DNA of 64,000 nucleotides, from positions 62,001 to 126,000 of IMG/VR virus record IMGVR_UViG_3300025887_000010; one strand, given 5' to 3'. Shown here piece after piece: positions 6,471-13,696 of this stretch; within the stretch, counting starts at the first letter, position 1, and each line of letters opens with the position of its first letter. The notes under the pieces were generated by a model. The model made no database searches, had not been told where the DNA came from, and saw nothing but the letters and a program-made list of their open reading frames with translations. The stretch comes from a virus. The position numbers and the translations under genes are program-made.

Positions 6471-8420
6471 ATGGCACGAAGAAAAAAGACACCGATCAAA
6501 GACGACGAGATCATCGCTCTCACTCAATTCCAACATGCTCGGATGAGAACGACCATGTATCTCGGTTCAACAGTTTCCGAGAAGCTTCGCTTTCCAATCA
6601 TCAACGATTCGAAAGTCATCGAGTTTCGCGAATTCGAATATGTCCCAGCGATTCTCGTTTCGTTTCGTGAAGCAATCGACAATGCTCTCGACGAACTGAC
6701 AAAATGCGGCGGAGGCGATCTGAAGGTTGACTACGACCACAAGTCTCTTATCTTCAAAATCTCCGACAACGGTCGCGGTATTCCAATCGAATTCTCTAAA
6801 GAGCTCGGCACCTATAAAGCGACAGCAGCACTCAGCGAAACACGCACAGGTCGAAACTTCATGGAGCGTGAAGGAACGGCCGGCATGAATGGTCTCGGCA
6901 TCTCAATTGTCAACATGTGTTCGAACTGGTTCCAAACCTACATCGAACGCGACGGAAAGTCGTTCTTCCAACGATTCGATCCTGGTGAAATTGATCTCAT
7001 CATCTCCGAGCCAGTCATCGGTGAAAGCAAGAGCCGCAAAACCGGCACTACAATCGAATTCCAACTCTCGAAGAACATCTTCAAAGGCACACTCCCTGAA
7101 GAAATCGTCGAATCGTTGCTCTACCAAATCTCGGTGAGCCAACCTGACATCAACGTCTACTTCAACGGTTCGAAGATTGCTCATAAGGTTGATCCCAAGA
7201 TGGCTCTCTTCGGAAAGTCGGAAGATGTTCACCATCTCAAACTTGGTGACAGCGGAAAGATCAACCTCTTCATTGCTCCATCAGATACATTCGAGCACTT
7301 CTCATTGGTCAACAACATTCCGACCATCAATGGTGGATCACATATTGACGCTCTGAAGTTCAAGTTCGGCAAGTACGTTCTCGAGTATCTGAAGAAAGAG
7401 AGCCGCAAGCGCAAGCTCAATCCAAACAGTCAAGACGTTTTGAACTGCTGCTTCTTCTATATGACGATCTTCATGAACTCACCCGAATTCGATGGTCAAA
7501 CAAAGTCGCGACTCCTCAATCCTGAGCTCGCAAAGCAAATCCACGACTATCTCGACCCATCCGACATGTCTCGCTACAATCTTCCGTCAAAGATCGTCGA
7601 AATGATCTACGATCGTTGCTCTGCTCGTACAGGTCGTAAGGATAAAGCTGAAATTGACAAGAAGGAAAAGGAGCTGAAGAAGAAGAAAGTTCCATCACTT
7701 TCAGATGCGACTGCGAAGGATCGCACAAAATGCACTCTCGCACTCTTCGAAGGTTTCTCAGCTTCATCATCATATCTCTCGGTTCGCAATGTCGAAACTC
7801 AAGCTTCCATGCCTCTTCGCGGTAAGATTCGCAACACGTGGGGTCTTCGTCCTAAGTCTGCTCTGAAGTCGGAAACGATCGATCAAATCTGTGCAGCCAT
7901 CGGAATCGTTCCTGGCAAATCTGCCGATCCTGCGAATCTTCGCTATTCGCAAATCCAAATCTACACCGACGCAGATCATGATGGTTCGAACATCACAGGA
8001 CTGATCATCGCGCTCTTCTACAACTTCTGGCCGGAGCTCTTTGATCGCGAATGGTTGGAAGAGAACAACAAGGGCAAGCCTTTCATCGTCATGTCCCTGA
8101 CACCGCTCTTCGCTGTTCAGAAAGGCAAAGAACGTCGCTACTTCTACGTTGGCGAACATTTCGACATGGATGAATTGAAGAAGCAAGGATGGAAGTTCGT
8201 ATCTCGTTTCAAAGGTCTTGGTGCTCTCGACAACGAAGAATGGGTCGCTCACGTCAATGACAAGAAGTCGAAAATACCTGTCTTAGACGATGGTCGCCTC
8301 GAAGCTGTCCTGAACACAAACTTTGGTGATCGATCTTCTCTTCGCAAGAAAATGCTCCAAGGAGAACTCACCGTTGAGAACGCAAATGATCACAATGACT
8401 TTTCAAATGAGGGCGACTAA
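6471..8420 (+). CDS. 39: DNA topoisomerase II large subunit
   Basis: 649 residues. ATPase and TOPRIM subunit of the T4-type type II topoisomerase, which relaxes DNA during replication. The GHKL ATPase motifs are EAIDNALDE (about residue 66), DNGRGIP (about 100) and the GTAGMNGLG lid (about 140). The TOPRIM domain shows LALFEGFSASSS (about 424) and DADHDG (about 501), carrying the metal-binding acidic residues. T4 splits this protein into gp39 and gp60; here it is one polypeptide, as in most relatives. Strong AAAGGATAACTAA leader. Coupled by TAATG to the next gene, with the medium subunit three genes downstream. Confidence 0.96.
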   Translation: MARRKKTPIKDDEIIALTQFQHARMRTTMYLGSTVSEKLRFPIINDSKVIEFREFEYVPAILVSFREAIDNALDELTKCGGGDLKVDYDHKSLIFKISDNGRGIPIEFSKELGTYKATAALSETRTGRNFMEREGTAGMNGLGISIVNMCSNWFQTYIERDGKSFFQRFDPGEIDLIISEPVIGESKSRKTGTTIEFQLSKNIFKGTLPEEIVESLLYQISVSQPDINVYFNGSKIAHKVDPKMALFGKSEDVHHLKLGDSGKINLFIAPSDTFEHFSLVNNIPTINGGSHIDALKFKFGKYVLEYLKKESRKRKLNPNSQDVLNCCFFYMTIFMNSPEFDGQTKSRLLNPELAKQIHDYLDPSDMSRYNLPSKIVEMIYDRCSARTGRKDKAEIDKKEKELKKKKVPSLSDATAKDRTKCTLALFEGFSASSSYLSVRNVETQASMPLRGKIRNTWGLRPKSALKSETIDQICAAIGIVPGKSADPANLRYSQIQIYTDADHDGSNITGLIIALFYNFWPELFDREWLEENNKGKPFIVMSLTPLFAVQKGKERRYFYVGEHFDMDELKKQGWKFVSRFKGLGALDNEEWVAHVNDKKSKIPVLDDGRLEAVLNTNFGDRSSLRKKMLQGELTVENANDHNDFSNEGD

Positions 8421-8638
8421 TGACTACTAAGACAATCACTAAGACAATCCCCAAATCGGAGACAAAAATCGATAAGCCGATCAAGCGTTGCGTCGACTGC
8501 GACTCCGATTGTTGGGATGTCGCTCCTCACTACTTATCATGTTGGCTTGGAGTGTGCAGTACAGGAAACAACATTGGCATCGCTGATGGTCTATGCCCTT
8601 TCTTGACGGATGAAGTTCCACTTCCTCCAAAAGAGTAG
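8420..8638 (+). CDS. hypothetical cysteine-rich protein
   Basis: 72 residues with six cysteines (CVDCDSDCWD, then SCWLGVC and LCPF), suggesting a small metal-binding or disulfide-stabilised fold. The N-terminus is Thr/Lys-rich. Its ATG overlaps the topoisomerase stop (TAATG). No family recognised. Confidence 0.7.
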   Translation: MTTKTITKTIPKSETKIDKPIKRCVDCDSDCWDVAPHYLSCWLGVCSTGNNIGIADGLCPFLTDEVPLPPKE

Positions 8639-8667
8639 TTTACTTCTAGCACATATTGTGTTATGAT
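8638..8667 (+). promoter_or_regulatory. phage early/middle-type promoter (weaker match)
   Basis: GTTTAC, 13 bases, TGTGTTATGAT. The -10 part is excellent; the -35-like hexamer differs by one base. It is followed by AATTATAAACC and AAAGGAAGC before the gene at 8698. Confidence 0.6.
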
Positions 8668-8697
8668 GAATTATAAACCAAAACAAAGGAAGCATAA

Positions 8698-8937
8698 ATG
8701 AAACTTTTTACTAAGATTGACAGTGAAGTTGAAATCTCAAAAATTCGGGATGCTGTCAAAATAACTGATGTCGCAAATGTTATTTCGACATTTTCAAAAA
8801 TCACAAAGAGTTTCAGTGATGAAAGCCAAATCAAAGCTCTTCACTATGCAATGGTCATCGAAGTTGGAAAGTCAAATGAATTACTCGGAGGTCATCCAAT
8901 CATCTCCGTCAACGATCTCAACGAGGCCTTGAAGTAA
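8698..8937 (+). CDS. hypothetical protein
   Basis: 79 residues (starts MKLFTKIDSEVEISKIRDAV), predicted helical. Good AAAGGAAGC ribosome-binding site. Own promoter at 8638-8667. It overlaps the next small gene by one base (TAATG). Function unknown. Confidence 0.75.
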   Translation: MKLFTKIDSEVEISKIRDAVKITDVANVISTFSKITKSFSDESQIKALHYAMVIEVGKSNELLGGHPIISVNDLNEALK

Positions 8938-9113
8938 TGGAAGAAAAAACGTTACCTCATTATGTGAATGCTATCGATCCTTCTGACGAAGAAATCGCTG
9001 TAGCATTGTATTATCCTGATCATTTTGGCAAAGGTCATGGAGCCATTCGTTTTGACGGCTTCAATATGCCCTTTCACAGTGAACACACGATTGAATTTGA
9101 GGAATACTCATGA
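8937..9113 (+). CDS. hypothetical small protein
   Basis: 58 residues beginning MEEKTLPHYVNAIDPSDEE and ending IEFEEYS. It fills the gap between 8937 and the topoisomerase medium subunit, with a TAATG overlap upstream and an ATGA overlap downstream. Codon usage matches its neighbours. No recognised domain. Confidence 0.75.
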   Translation: MEEKTLPHYVNAIDPSDEEIAVALYYPDHFGKGHGAIRFDGFNMPFHSEHTIEFEEYS

Positions 9114-10468
9114 ACGACATACTCGAAAAAGTTCTCGCAGATTATGCTGCAGTCAACTCTTCTGAACACCTTTTCGAAATCTCGAAGGAATACGCTCACT
9201 ACGTCGTTGAAGAACGTGCGATCCCATCGATAAAGGACGGTCTCAAATCTTCTCAGCGCATCGCATTGTGGACGATGAAGCGCTATGTTTCTGGCAACAA
9301 GATCAAAACGATTGGTCTTTCAGGCACAGCAACCGCCGTCAACCTCTACAACCACTCCGATCTCTCGGGAACGATCTCAATGATGACCGGTCCATACGTC
9401 AACAATGAGCCATTCTTCAAAGGATATGGTGCGTTCGGTACGATCGTTCGTCCTCGCTCATTCGGTGCACCACGTTACACATCCGTTGGTATGTCCGACT
9501 TCGCTAACAAGGTGATGTTCAAGGACAGCGACATCTACACCATCGTTCCATCCGAGGACGGCGACTCCGAAATCTGCGAATCGTTTCTGCCATTGCTTCC
9601 GACTGTTCTCCTGAACGGCAGCTCCGGTATGGCAATCGGTTATTCGACCGACATTCTTCCACACTCCGCAGAGGATTTGCAACGAGGTGTACTCGACATC
9701 CTGAAAGGGAAGAAGATCGCAGACATCGATCCTAAGTTCAAGAAGTATGATGTCAACATCAAGCGCATCGGCGAATCGTTGAGCTACCTATTCTCGGGCA
9801 AGGTCAAAATCCACAACACCACGACCGTCGAAATCCTTTCGATCCCACCTGGTATGACGCTTACATCACTCAAAGAACGCCTCGATGATCTAGAAGTACG
9901 TGGTCTCATCACACGATACGAAGACCAAGTGTCCGAGCGATTCAGTGTCATCGTCAAGATGCCTCGCAAAGAACTTGATAGCCGCCAAACTGAAGAAGCA
10001 TTGAACATGCTCTTCAAAACTCGCTCGAAAATGACCGAACGTCTCATCGTAGTAGGTTTTGACGGGCATGTCAAAATATACAAGAACCATCACGATTTGA
10101 TCTCTGAATGGTGCGATTGGAGATTTTCATTCTATGTGAAGCGCTACGAACGTCTACTTCGCCTGAACAATGATCGACTCGATTTCCTTCGTGATGTCAT
10201 GAAATGCTTCGATGCAAATCTACCGAAGGAAATCACACAACACAAAACACGTCAGTCACTCACTGATCGGGTTGAAGAAATCTGTGGTCGGCAACGTCCA
10301 CAGATTGTTGAGTTCGCTACGTACAAGTGGACAGAAGAGTATCGCGACAAAGTGATCGAGGAGATCGAAGAGCTTGTCACGAAAGGTGAAGAGTTTACTC
10401 ATCTCGTCAATGATGAGAATGCTCGTCGCAAAGTATTTGCCGAGGAGGTGAAGCAATGTCTAAAATAG
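9110..10468 (+). CDS. 52: DNA topoisomerase II medium subunit
   Basis: 452 residues, matching the length of T4 gp52. This is the GyrA/ParC-like breakage-reunion subunit. It contains IPSIKDGLKSSQRIALW (winged-helix region) and the active-site segment APRYTSVGMSDFA with catalytic tyrosine at about residue 123, then LPHSAEDLQRGV. It works with the large subunit at 6471. Overlaps the upstream gene by four bases and the downstream gene by 13. Confidence 0.95.
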   Translation: MNDILEKVLADYAAVNSSEHLFEISKEYAHYVVEERAIPSIKDGLKSSQRIALWTMKRYVSGNKIKTIGLSGTATAVNLYNHSDLSGTISMMTGPYVNNEPFFKGYGAFGTIVRPRSFGAPRYTSVGMSDFANKVMFKDSDIYTIVPSEDGDSEICESFLPLLPTVLLNGSSGMAIGYSTDILPHSAEDLQRGVLDILKGKKIADIDPKFKKYDVNIKRIGESLSYLFSGKVKIHNTTTVEILSIPPGMTLTSLKERLDDLEVRGLITRYEDQVSERFSVIVKMPRKELDSRQTEEALNMLFKTRSKMTERLIVVGFDGHVKIYKNHHDLISEWCDWRFSFYVKRYERLLRLNNDRLDFLRDVMKCFDANLPKEITQHKTRQSLTDRVEEICGRQRPQIVEFATYKWTEEYRDKVIEEIEELVTKGEEFTHLVNDENARRKVFAEEVKQCLK

Positions 10469-10692
10469 AAAAGAGTGCAATCGATGAATTTCATACATTA
10501 TCTGTCAACGCTCAAAGTGAGCTCGTTAAATATCGCAGAGAAATTGCTGAGTTTCGGAAAAAACCAAACCGAGCTGACTGGTACCACCAAGAAACCAAAC
10601 TCCAATCCCTCGTCCTCTCTGCAAAAAACCTTGCCGATGAATGCCGCAAACGGTTCGTCATTCACAATTCTGAAGGAGCGCAAAATGGGTGA
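10456..10692 (+). CDS. hypothetical helical protein
   Basis: 78 residues (starts MSKIEKSAIDEFHTLSVN), charged and probably coiled-coil, ending at a TGA inside the amidase start region. The GGAGGTGAAGCA ribosome-binding site lies within the end of gene 52. Position before the endolysin suggests co-expression, but no lysis function can be read from it. Confidence 0.7.
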   Translation: MSKIEKSAIDEFHTLSVNAQSELVKYRREIAEFRKKPNRADWYHQETKLQSLVLSAKNLADECRKRFVIHNSEGAQNG

Positions 10693-11479
10693 ATTCAAAC
10701 ATCCCATCATTTCTGAATACCACAAGACGACGAAGAAGTCACGTGGTGTCAACACTAAACGATTTGGTGTAATCCACTACACAGCAGGTTCGAGATTCAG
10801 GCGTGATGTTGAGCTCCTCAGTGTCGATGCCGCACAGGTTTCTTGCCATTACGTGATTTCACCAGCTGGCGATGTCGCGAAGATTGGTTCGGACGATGAC
10901 ATCTTGTGGCATGCCGGCAAATCCACATGGAAAGGTTTCAACGGCCTGAACGCTCACTCAATTGGTTTTGAGTTGACGAACCCCGGTGAAATGGCCATCT
11001 CTGGTAACGAAGCAATTGCATGGTTCGGTGATCGCTATCCGCTGTCTGAGTGTGTCATCAATGGCAATAAGGCATATCTTCCGTATGGCTTTCGTCAGAT
11101 TGATGCTCTTCGCACTTTGAGTGAGGCACTCATTGACTACCACGGTACATTCATTGAGTTTGTCGGTCATCAGGATATCTCTCCAGATCGAAAGATCGAT
11201 CCCGGCAATGGCATCATCTTTCCTTACGGCTTCTACGACAAAATGAACGAGTTCATCAACACACGGAAACCAAATACGAAAGTTGACTCTGAGTATATGG
11301 ACCCAATCAAAATGCGTGTTGATGTGAGTTCAGTTCTAAATGTTCGTTCAGGTCCAGGCACGACTTACGAACGAATCGATGCCAAGACGAATGGGGAGAA
11401 GATCACAATCGCTCGGAAGAGCGGTGATTGGCTCAAGATCGAGGGCGGTGGTTGGGTCCACCGGGCGTATGTGAAATGA
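10685..11479 (+). CDS. N-acetylmuramoyl-L-alanine amidase with SH3 domain
   Basis: 264 residues from the ATG at 10685, preceded by GAAGGAGCGCAAA. The open frame upstream to 10475 overlaps another gene and is rejected. The N-terminal amidase_2 domain (about residues 20-180) shows GVIHYTAGS with a zinc-ligand histidine, SCHYVISPAGDVAKI, DDILWHAGKS and GHQDISPDRKIDPG. The C-terminal bacterial SH3 domain (about 205-264: LNVRSGPGTTYERI, GDWLKIEGGGWVHRAYV) likely binds the cell wall. It cuts the peptidoglycan amide bond, most likely as the endolysin. No signal peptide, so a holin is needed; a candidate lies at 18952. Confidence 0.93.
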   Translation: MGEFKHPIISEYHKTTKKSRGVNTKRFGVIHYTAGSRFRRDVELLSVDAAQVSCHYVISPAGDVAKIGSDDDILWHAGKSTWKGFNGLNAHSIGFELTNPGEMAISGNEAIAWFGDRYPLSECVINGNKAYLPYGFRQIDALRTLSEALIDYHGTFIEFVGHQDISPDRKIDPGNGIIFPYGFYDKMNEFINTRKPNTKVDSEYMDPIKMRVDVSSVLNVRSGPGTTYERIDAKTNGEKITIARKSGDWLKIEGGGWVHRAYVK

Positions 11480-11685
11480 AGAACATGAAAATGCACGATC
11501 ACATGTCTTCATTCCAGATTCACAAAACACGAAATCTCCCTAACGGGGGTTTCGTTGATCTCTTCTCACTCGAAGGCGAACTCAAAACTCAGCATATGGA
11601 GTTCTCTCACAGGGATGCAGATGGCGTCAACGTGTTCAATCAGACGAAGGTTGTCGCCGGGGATTCATTCGACTCGATCGTGTAA
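11476..11685 (+). CDS. hypothetical protein
   Basis: 69 residues from the ATG at 11476, overlapping the amidase stop by four bases (ATGA). The longer frame from 11428 lies inside the amidase gene. Contains GGFVDLFSLEGELKTQHM. No family recognised. A TAAAATA motif overlaps its stop codon and may start the virion operon. Confidence 0.65.
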   Translation: MKNMKMHDHMSSFQIHKTRNLPNGGFVDLFSLEGELKTQHMEFSHRDADGVNVFNQTKVVAGDSFDSIV

Positions 11686-11689
11686 AATA
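11683..11689 (+). promoter_or_regulatory. possible late promoter TAAAATA
   Basis: TAAAATA 31 bases before the first gene of the virion module. It resembles the T4 late -10 element TATAAATA. Similar motifs precede other virion operons in this window. Confidence 0.4.
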
Positions 11690-11719
11690 ACCAACAGAGC
11701 TTGAAAAGGACACACTCTG

Positions 11720-11875
11720 ATGAAGCAGTGGATCATCAAACTTAGGATGTCCGATCAGTCGGTCGTCCGAACTGTCGTTTTCGCTGAAAATACGACAAAC
11801 GCCGTACGTGTAGCGACTGCTCAGTTTTCCGGAGCAGAGATCACGTCACAACCTGAGGAAATGAGAACAGAGTGA
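11720..11875 (+). CDS. hypothetical small protein
   Basis: 51 residues (starts MKQWIIKLRMSDQSVVRTVV), reading as a small beta-alpha-beta unit, with a GAAAAGGACACACTCTG leader. Its TGA overlaps the GTG start of the tail-tube cap gene. It probably belongs to the virion operon by position only. Confidence 0.6.
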   Translation: MKQWIIKLRMSDQSVVRTVVFAENTTNAVRVATAQFSGAEITSQPEEMRTE

Positions 11876-12603
11876 AGTCTTTCGACCTATCCCAATCCGA
11901 AAACCTACCATCGGTGACAATCGAGAGTTTGGCGTTTCAGTCATTCGCCACAACTGGTGAGCGTCAATCACAGGTTCAGTTGACACTCGGTGAACGTCAA
12001 TCTCTTGGTACCAACCTTATCGCGACTCTTCCCATTCCAGATCAGATGCAGTTTTCATCAGACTGGAATTGGTCAGTTGAAGACCGATCGATCGTGCAGA
12101 ACCTCGTCTCTAATGTCGGTGACCTTCGTGGTTCCTCGTTCGAAGACTTTCAGAAGGCAATCACGAACATTGCTGGACGAACCGCGATTCGAGCTGGTGA
12201 TCTGTTTGGTACAAGATCAGCTGGTCAAAATCTTGGGGTCGCACAAAACACACTGAAAGAAATCTTCTTCGATGGTGTGCAGAATCGGACGTTCACCTGG
12301 GAATGGAAGTTTGCTCCTCGGTCACCACAGGAATACGTTCGAACGAAAGAGTTTATCGCACTGACAAAGCGTGCAGCCTCACCTGAAAAGACAGCAGGCG
12401 CACTTTTCCGAATTCCTGACTCGTTTCGCATTTCGTTCAATGACATTGACCTTCCTGTGATCAAGGAATGTGCATGCACCAATATTTCCGACAACTACAG
12501 CGACTCAGGCAAGATTCGCATTCACAGTGATGGTAATCCAGCGTTCATCAATCTCGCGATGACCTTCACTGAAATCGACATCAATGACAGGAACGACTTC
12601 TGA
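11872..12603 (+). CDS. baseplate tail-tube cap/initiator (gp48/gp54-like)
   Basis: 243 residues with a GTG start (GTGA overlap). The segment RTFTWEWKFAPRSPQEYVR (about residue 140) followed by a helix resembles the gp48/gp54 and tail-tube family signature, where a tube-like beta-barrel closes the baseplate centre and nucleates the tube. Position directly before a gp53-like wedge protein supports a baseplate role. Whether it is the gp48 or the gp54 equivalent cannot be decided from sequence alone. Confidence 0.7.
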   Translation: MKSFDLSQSENLPSVTIESLAFQSFATTGERQSQVQLTLGERQSLGTNLIATLPIPDQMQFSSDWNWSVEDRSIVQNLVSNVGDLRGSSFEDFQKAITNIAGRTAIRAGDLFGTRSAGQNLGVAQNTLKEIFFDGVQNRTFTWEWKFAPRSPQEYVRTKEFIALTKRAASPEKTAGALFRIPDSFRISFNDIDLPVIKECACTNISDNYSDSGKIRIHSDGNPAFINLAMTFTEIDINDRNDF

Positions 12604-13175
12604 TGGCATTCTTCAGCGACTTTGGAACGAAGCAATTTTCGATCAACGGGGTCGAGTACGAAGTTGAGGACATCACTAAACGAGTCAGCAACTTCCCGAA
12701 CAACTGGTACAATCTCACCTACATCGAGGACTTCTATATCCAATCTGGTGTGCGTCCTGACCAGCTTGCGAACCAGCTCTATGGTGACGTCAATCTGTGG
12801 TGGACATTCTACATTCTGAATGGTCTCACTGATGCTGATTGGCCACTTGACGATTCCGTCATAAACGACGAAATCCTCTCGATGTACAACAACTACCAGA
12901 TCAATTCACCAGTGAAGTCCACTCGTTTCGAATCAAGCTTCGCAGCGGATGGCAAAGCCATATCTCACCAATCAGCTCTCGCGATGTATGCATCTCCTAC
13001 CCGAATGGCAGTGATGAGATCAAAGCAGGTTGGCAAATTCTACGAATGGGAACAGAAGAACTCTCTCCGCGACAAGATGCTCGCAGACAACGAGTCGAAG
13101 CGAAGCATCAAGATCGTATCGACCGATTTTATCTACGATTTTGCGAGAGATTTCAAATTCAAGATCAAAAGTTGA
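12603..13175 (+). CDS. 53: baseplate wedge protein gp53-like
   Basis: 190 residues. The core FYIQSGVRPDQLANQLYGD and WWTFYILNGLTDADWPL match T4 gp53 (YIKGSPRPEELANAIYGNPQLYWVLLMCN). gp53 joins neighbouring wedges around the hub. T4 gp53 is 196 residues, so the length agrees. TGATG overlap with the upstream gene. Confidence 0.85.
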   Translation: MAFFSDFGTKQFSINGVEYEVEDITKRVSNFPNNWYNLTYIEDFYIQSGVRPDQLANQLYGDVNLWWTFYILNGLTDADWPLDDSVINDEILSMYNNYQINSPVKSTRFESSFAADGKAISHQSALAMYASPTRMAVMRSKQVGKFYEWEQKNSLRDKMLADNESKRSIKIVSTDFIYDFARDFKFKIKS

Positions 13176-13176
13176 A

Positions 13177-13629
13177 ATGACCCGACCTCGCAAAACACAA
13201 TTCTTTCCGAAGAATCCAGACAAGTATGTTGGTGATCCGACGAACATCATCTGTCGCTCGTCCTGGGAGAGGTTTTTCTGCCACTATGTTGATGTCAACA
13301 AAAATGTGAGGAAGTGGCACTCAGAAGAGACCATCATCAAATACATTTCACCACTAGATGAGGATTGGCATCGCTACTATGTGGACTTCACTCTCGAAAT
13401 GACAGACGGTCGTCATGTGTTGGTTGAAGTCAAACCCTATAAGGAGACTGTCCCACCACCTCTACCGAAGAAGAAAACTCGAAAGGCCATTGACCGTCAT
13501 CAACATGAGCTAAAAACCTATGCCGTCAATCAGGCAAAGTGGATGTATGCTCGTGCTGCAGCAAAGAAAGGTGGAGCAGAATTCGTTGTCTTTACTGAGA
13601 ACGAGCTTCGCAAATTTGGTATGCCCTGA
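13177..13629 (+). CDS. 4: head completion protein gp4-like
   Basis: 150 residues from the ATG at 13177, the same length as T4 gp4 (also called gp50). It contains WERFFCHYVDVNKNVRKW, the acidic strand YVDFTLEM, VLVEVKPYKE and a C-terminal helix-strand, i.e. a nuclease-like D...ExK arrangement seen in this family. gp4 is needed to finish packaged heads before tail joining. The open frame upstream to 13030 is inside gp53 and is rejected. Confidence 0.85.
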   Translation: MTRPRKTQFFPKNPDKYVGDPTNIICRSSWERFFCHYVDVNKNVRKWHSEETIIKYISPLDEDWHRYYVDFTLEMTDGRHVLVEVKPYKETVPPPLPKKKTRKAIDRHQHELKTYAVNQAKWMYARAAAKKGGAEFVVFTENELRKFGMP

Positions 13630-13696
13630 AAACGAATATCAACTTTGAGCAAAATATACGAAATACACGAACACATATGGATGAAAGGAATTCAGG

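Noticed and set aside
6252-6536. Leftward 94-residue frame in the divergent region
   Set aside because: It covers two promoters and the start of the topoisomerase gene, and its composition is unlike phage proteins here.
10475-10684. Upstream extension of the amidase
   Set aside because: It overlaps another well-formed small gene, and the ATG at 10685 has a good ribosome-binding site and matches the domain start.
13030-13176. Upstream extension of the gp4-like gene
   Set aside because: It lies inside gp53; the ATG at 13177 gives exactly the T4 gp4 length.
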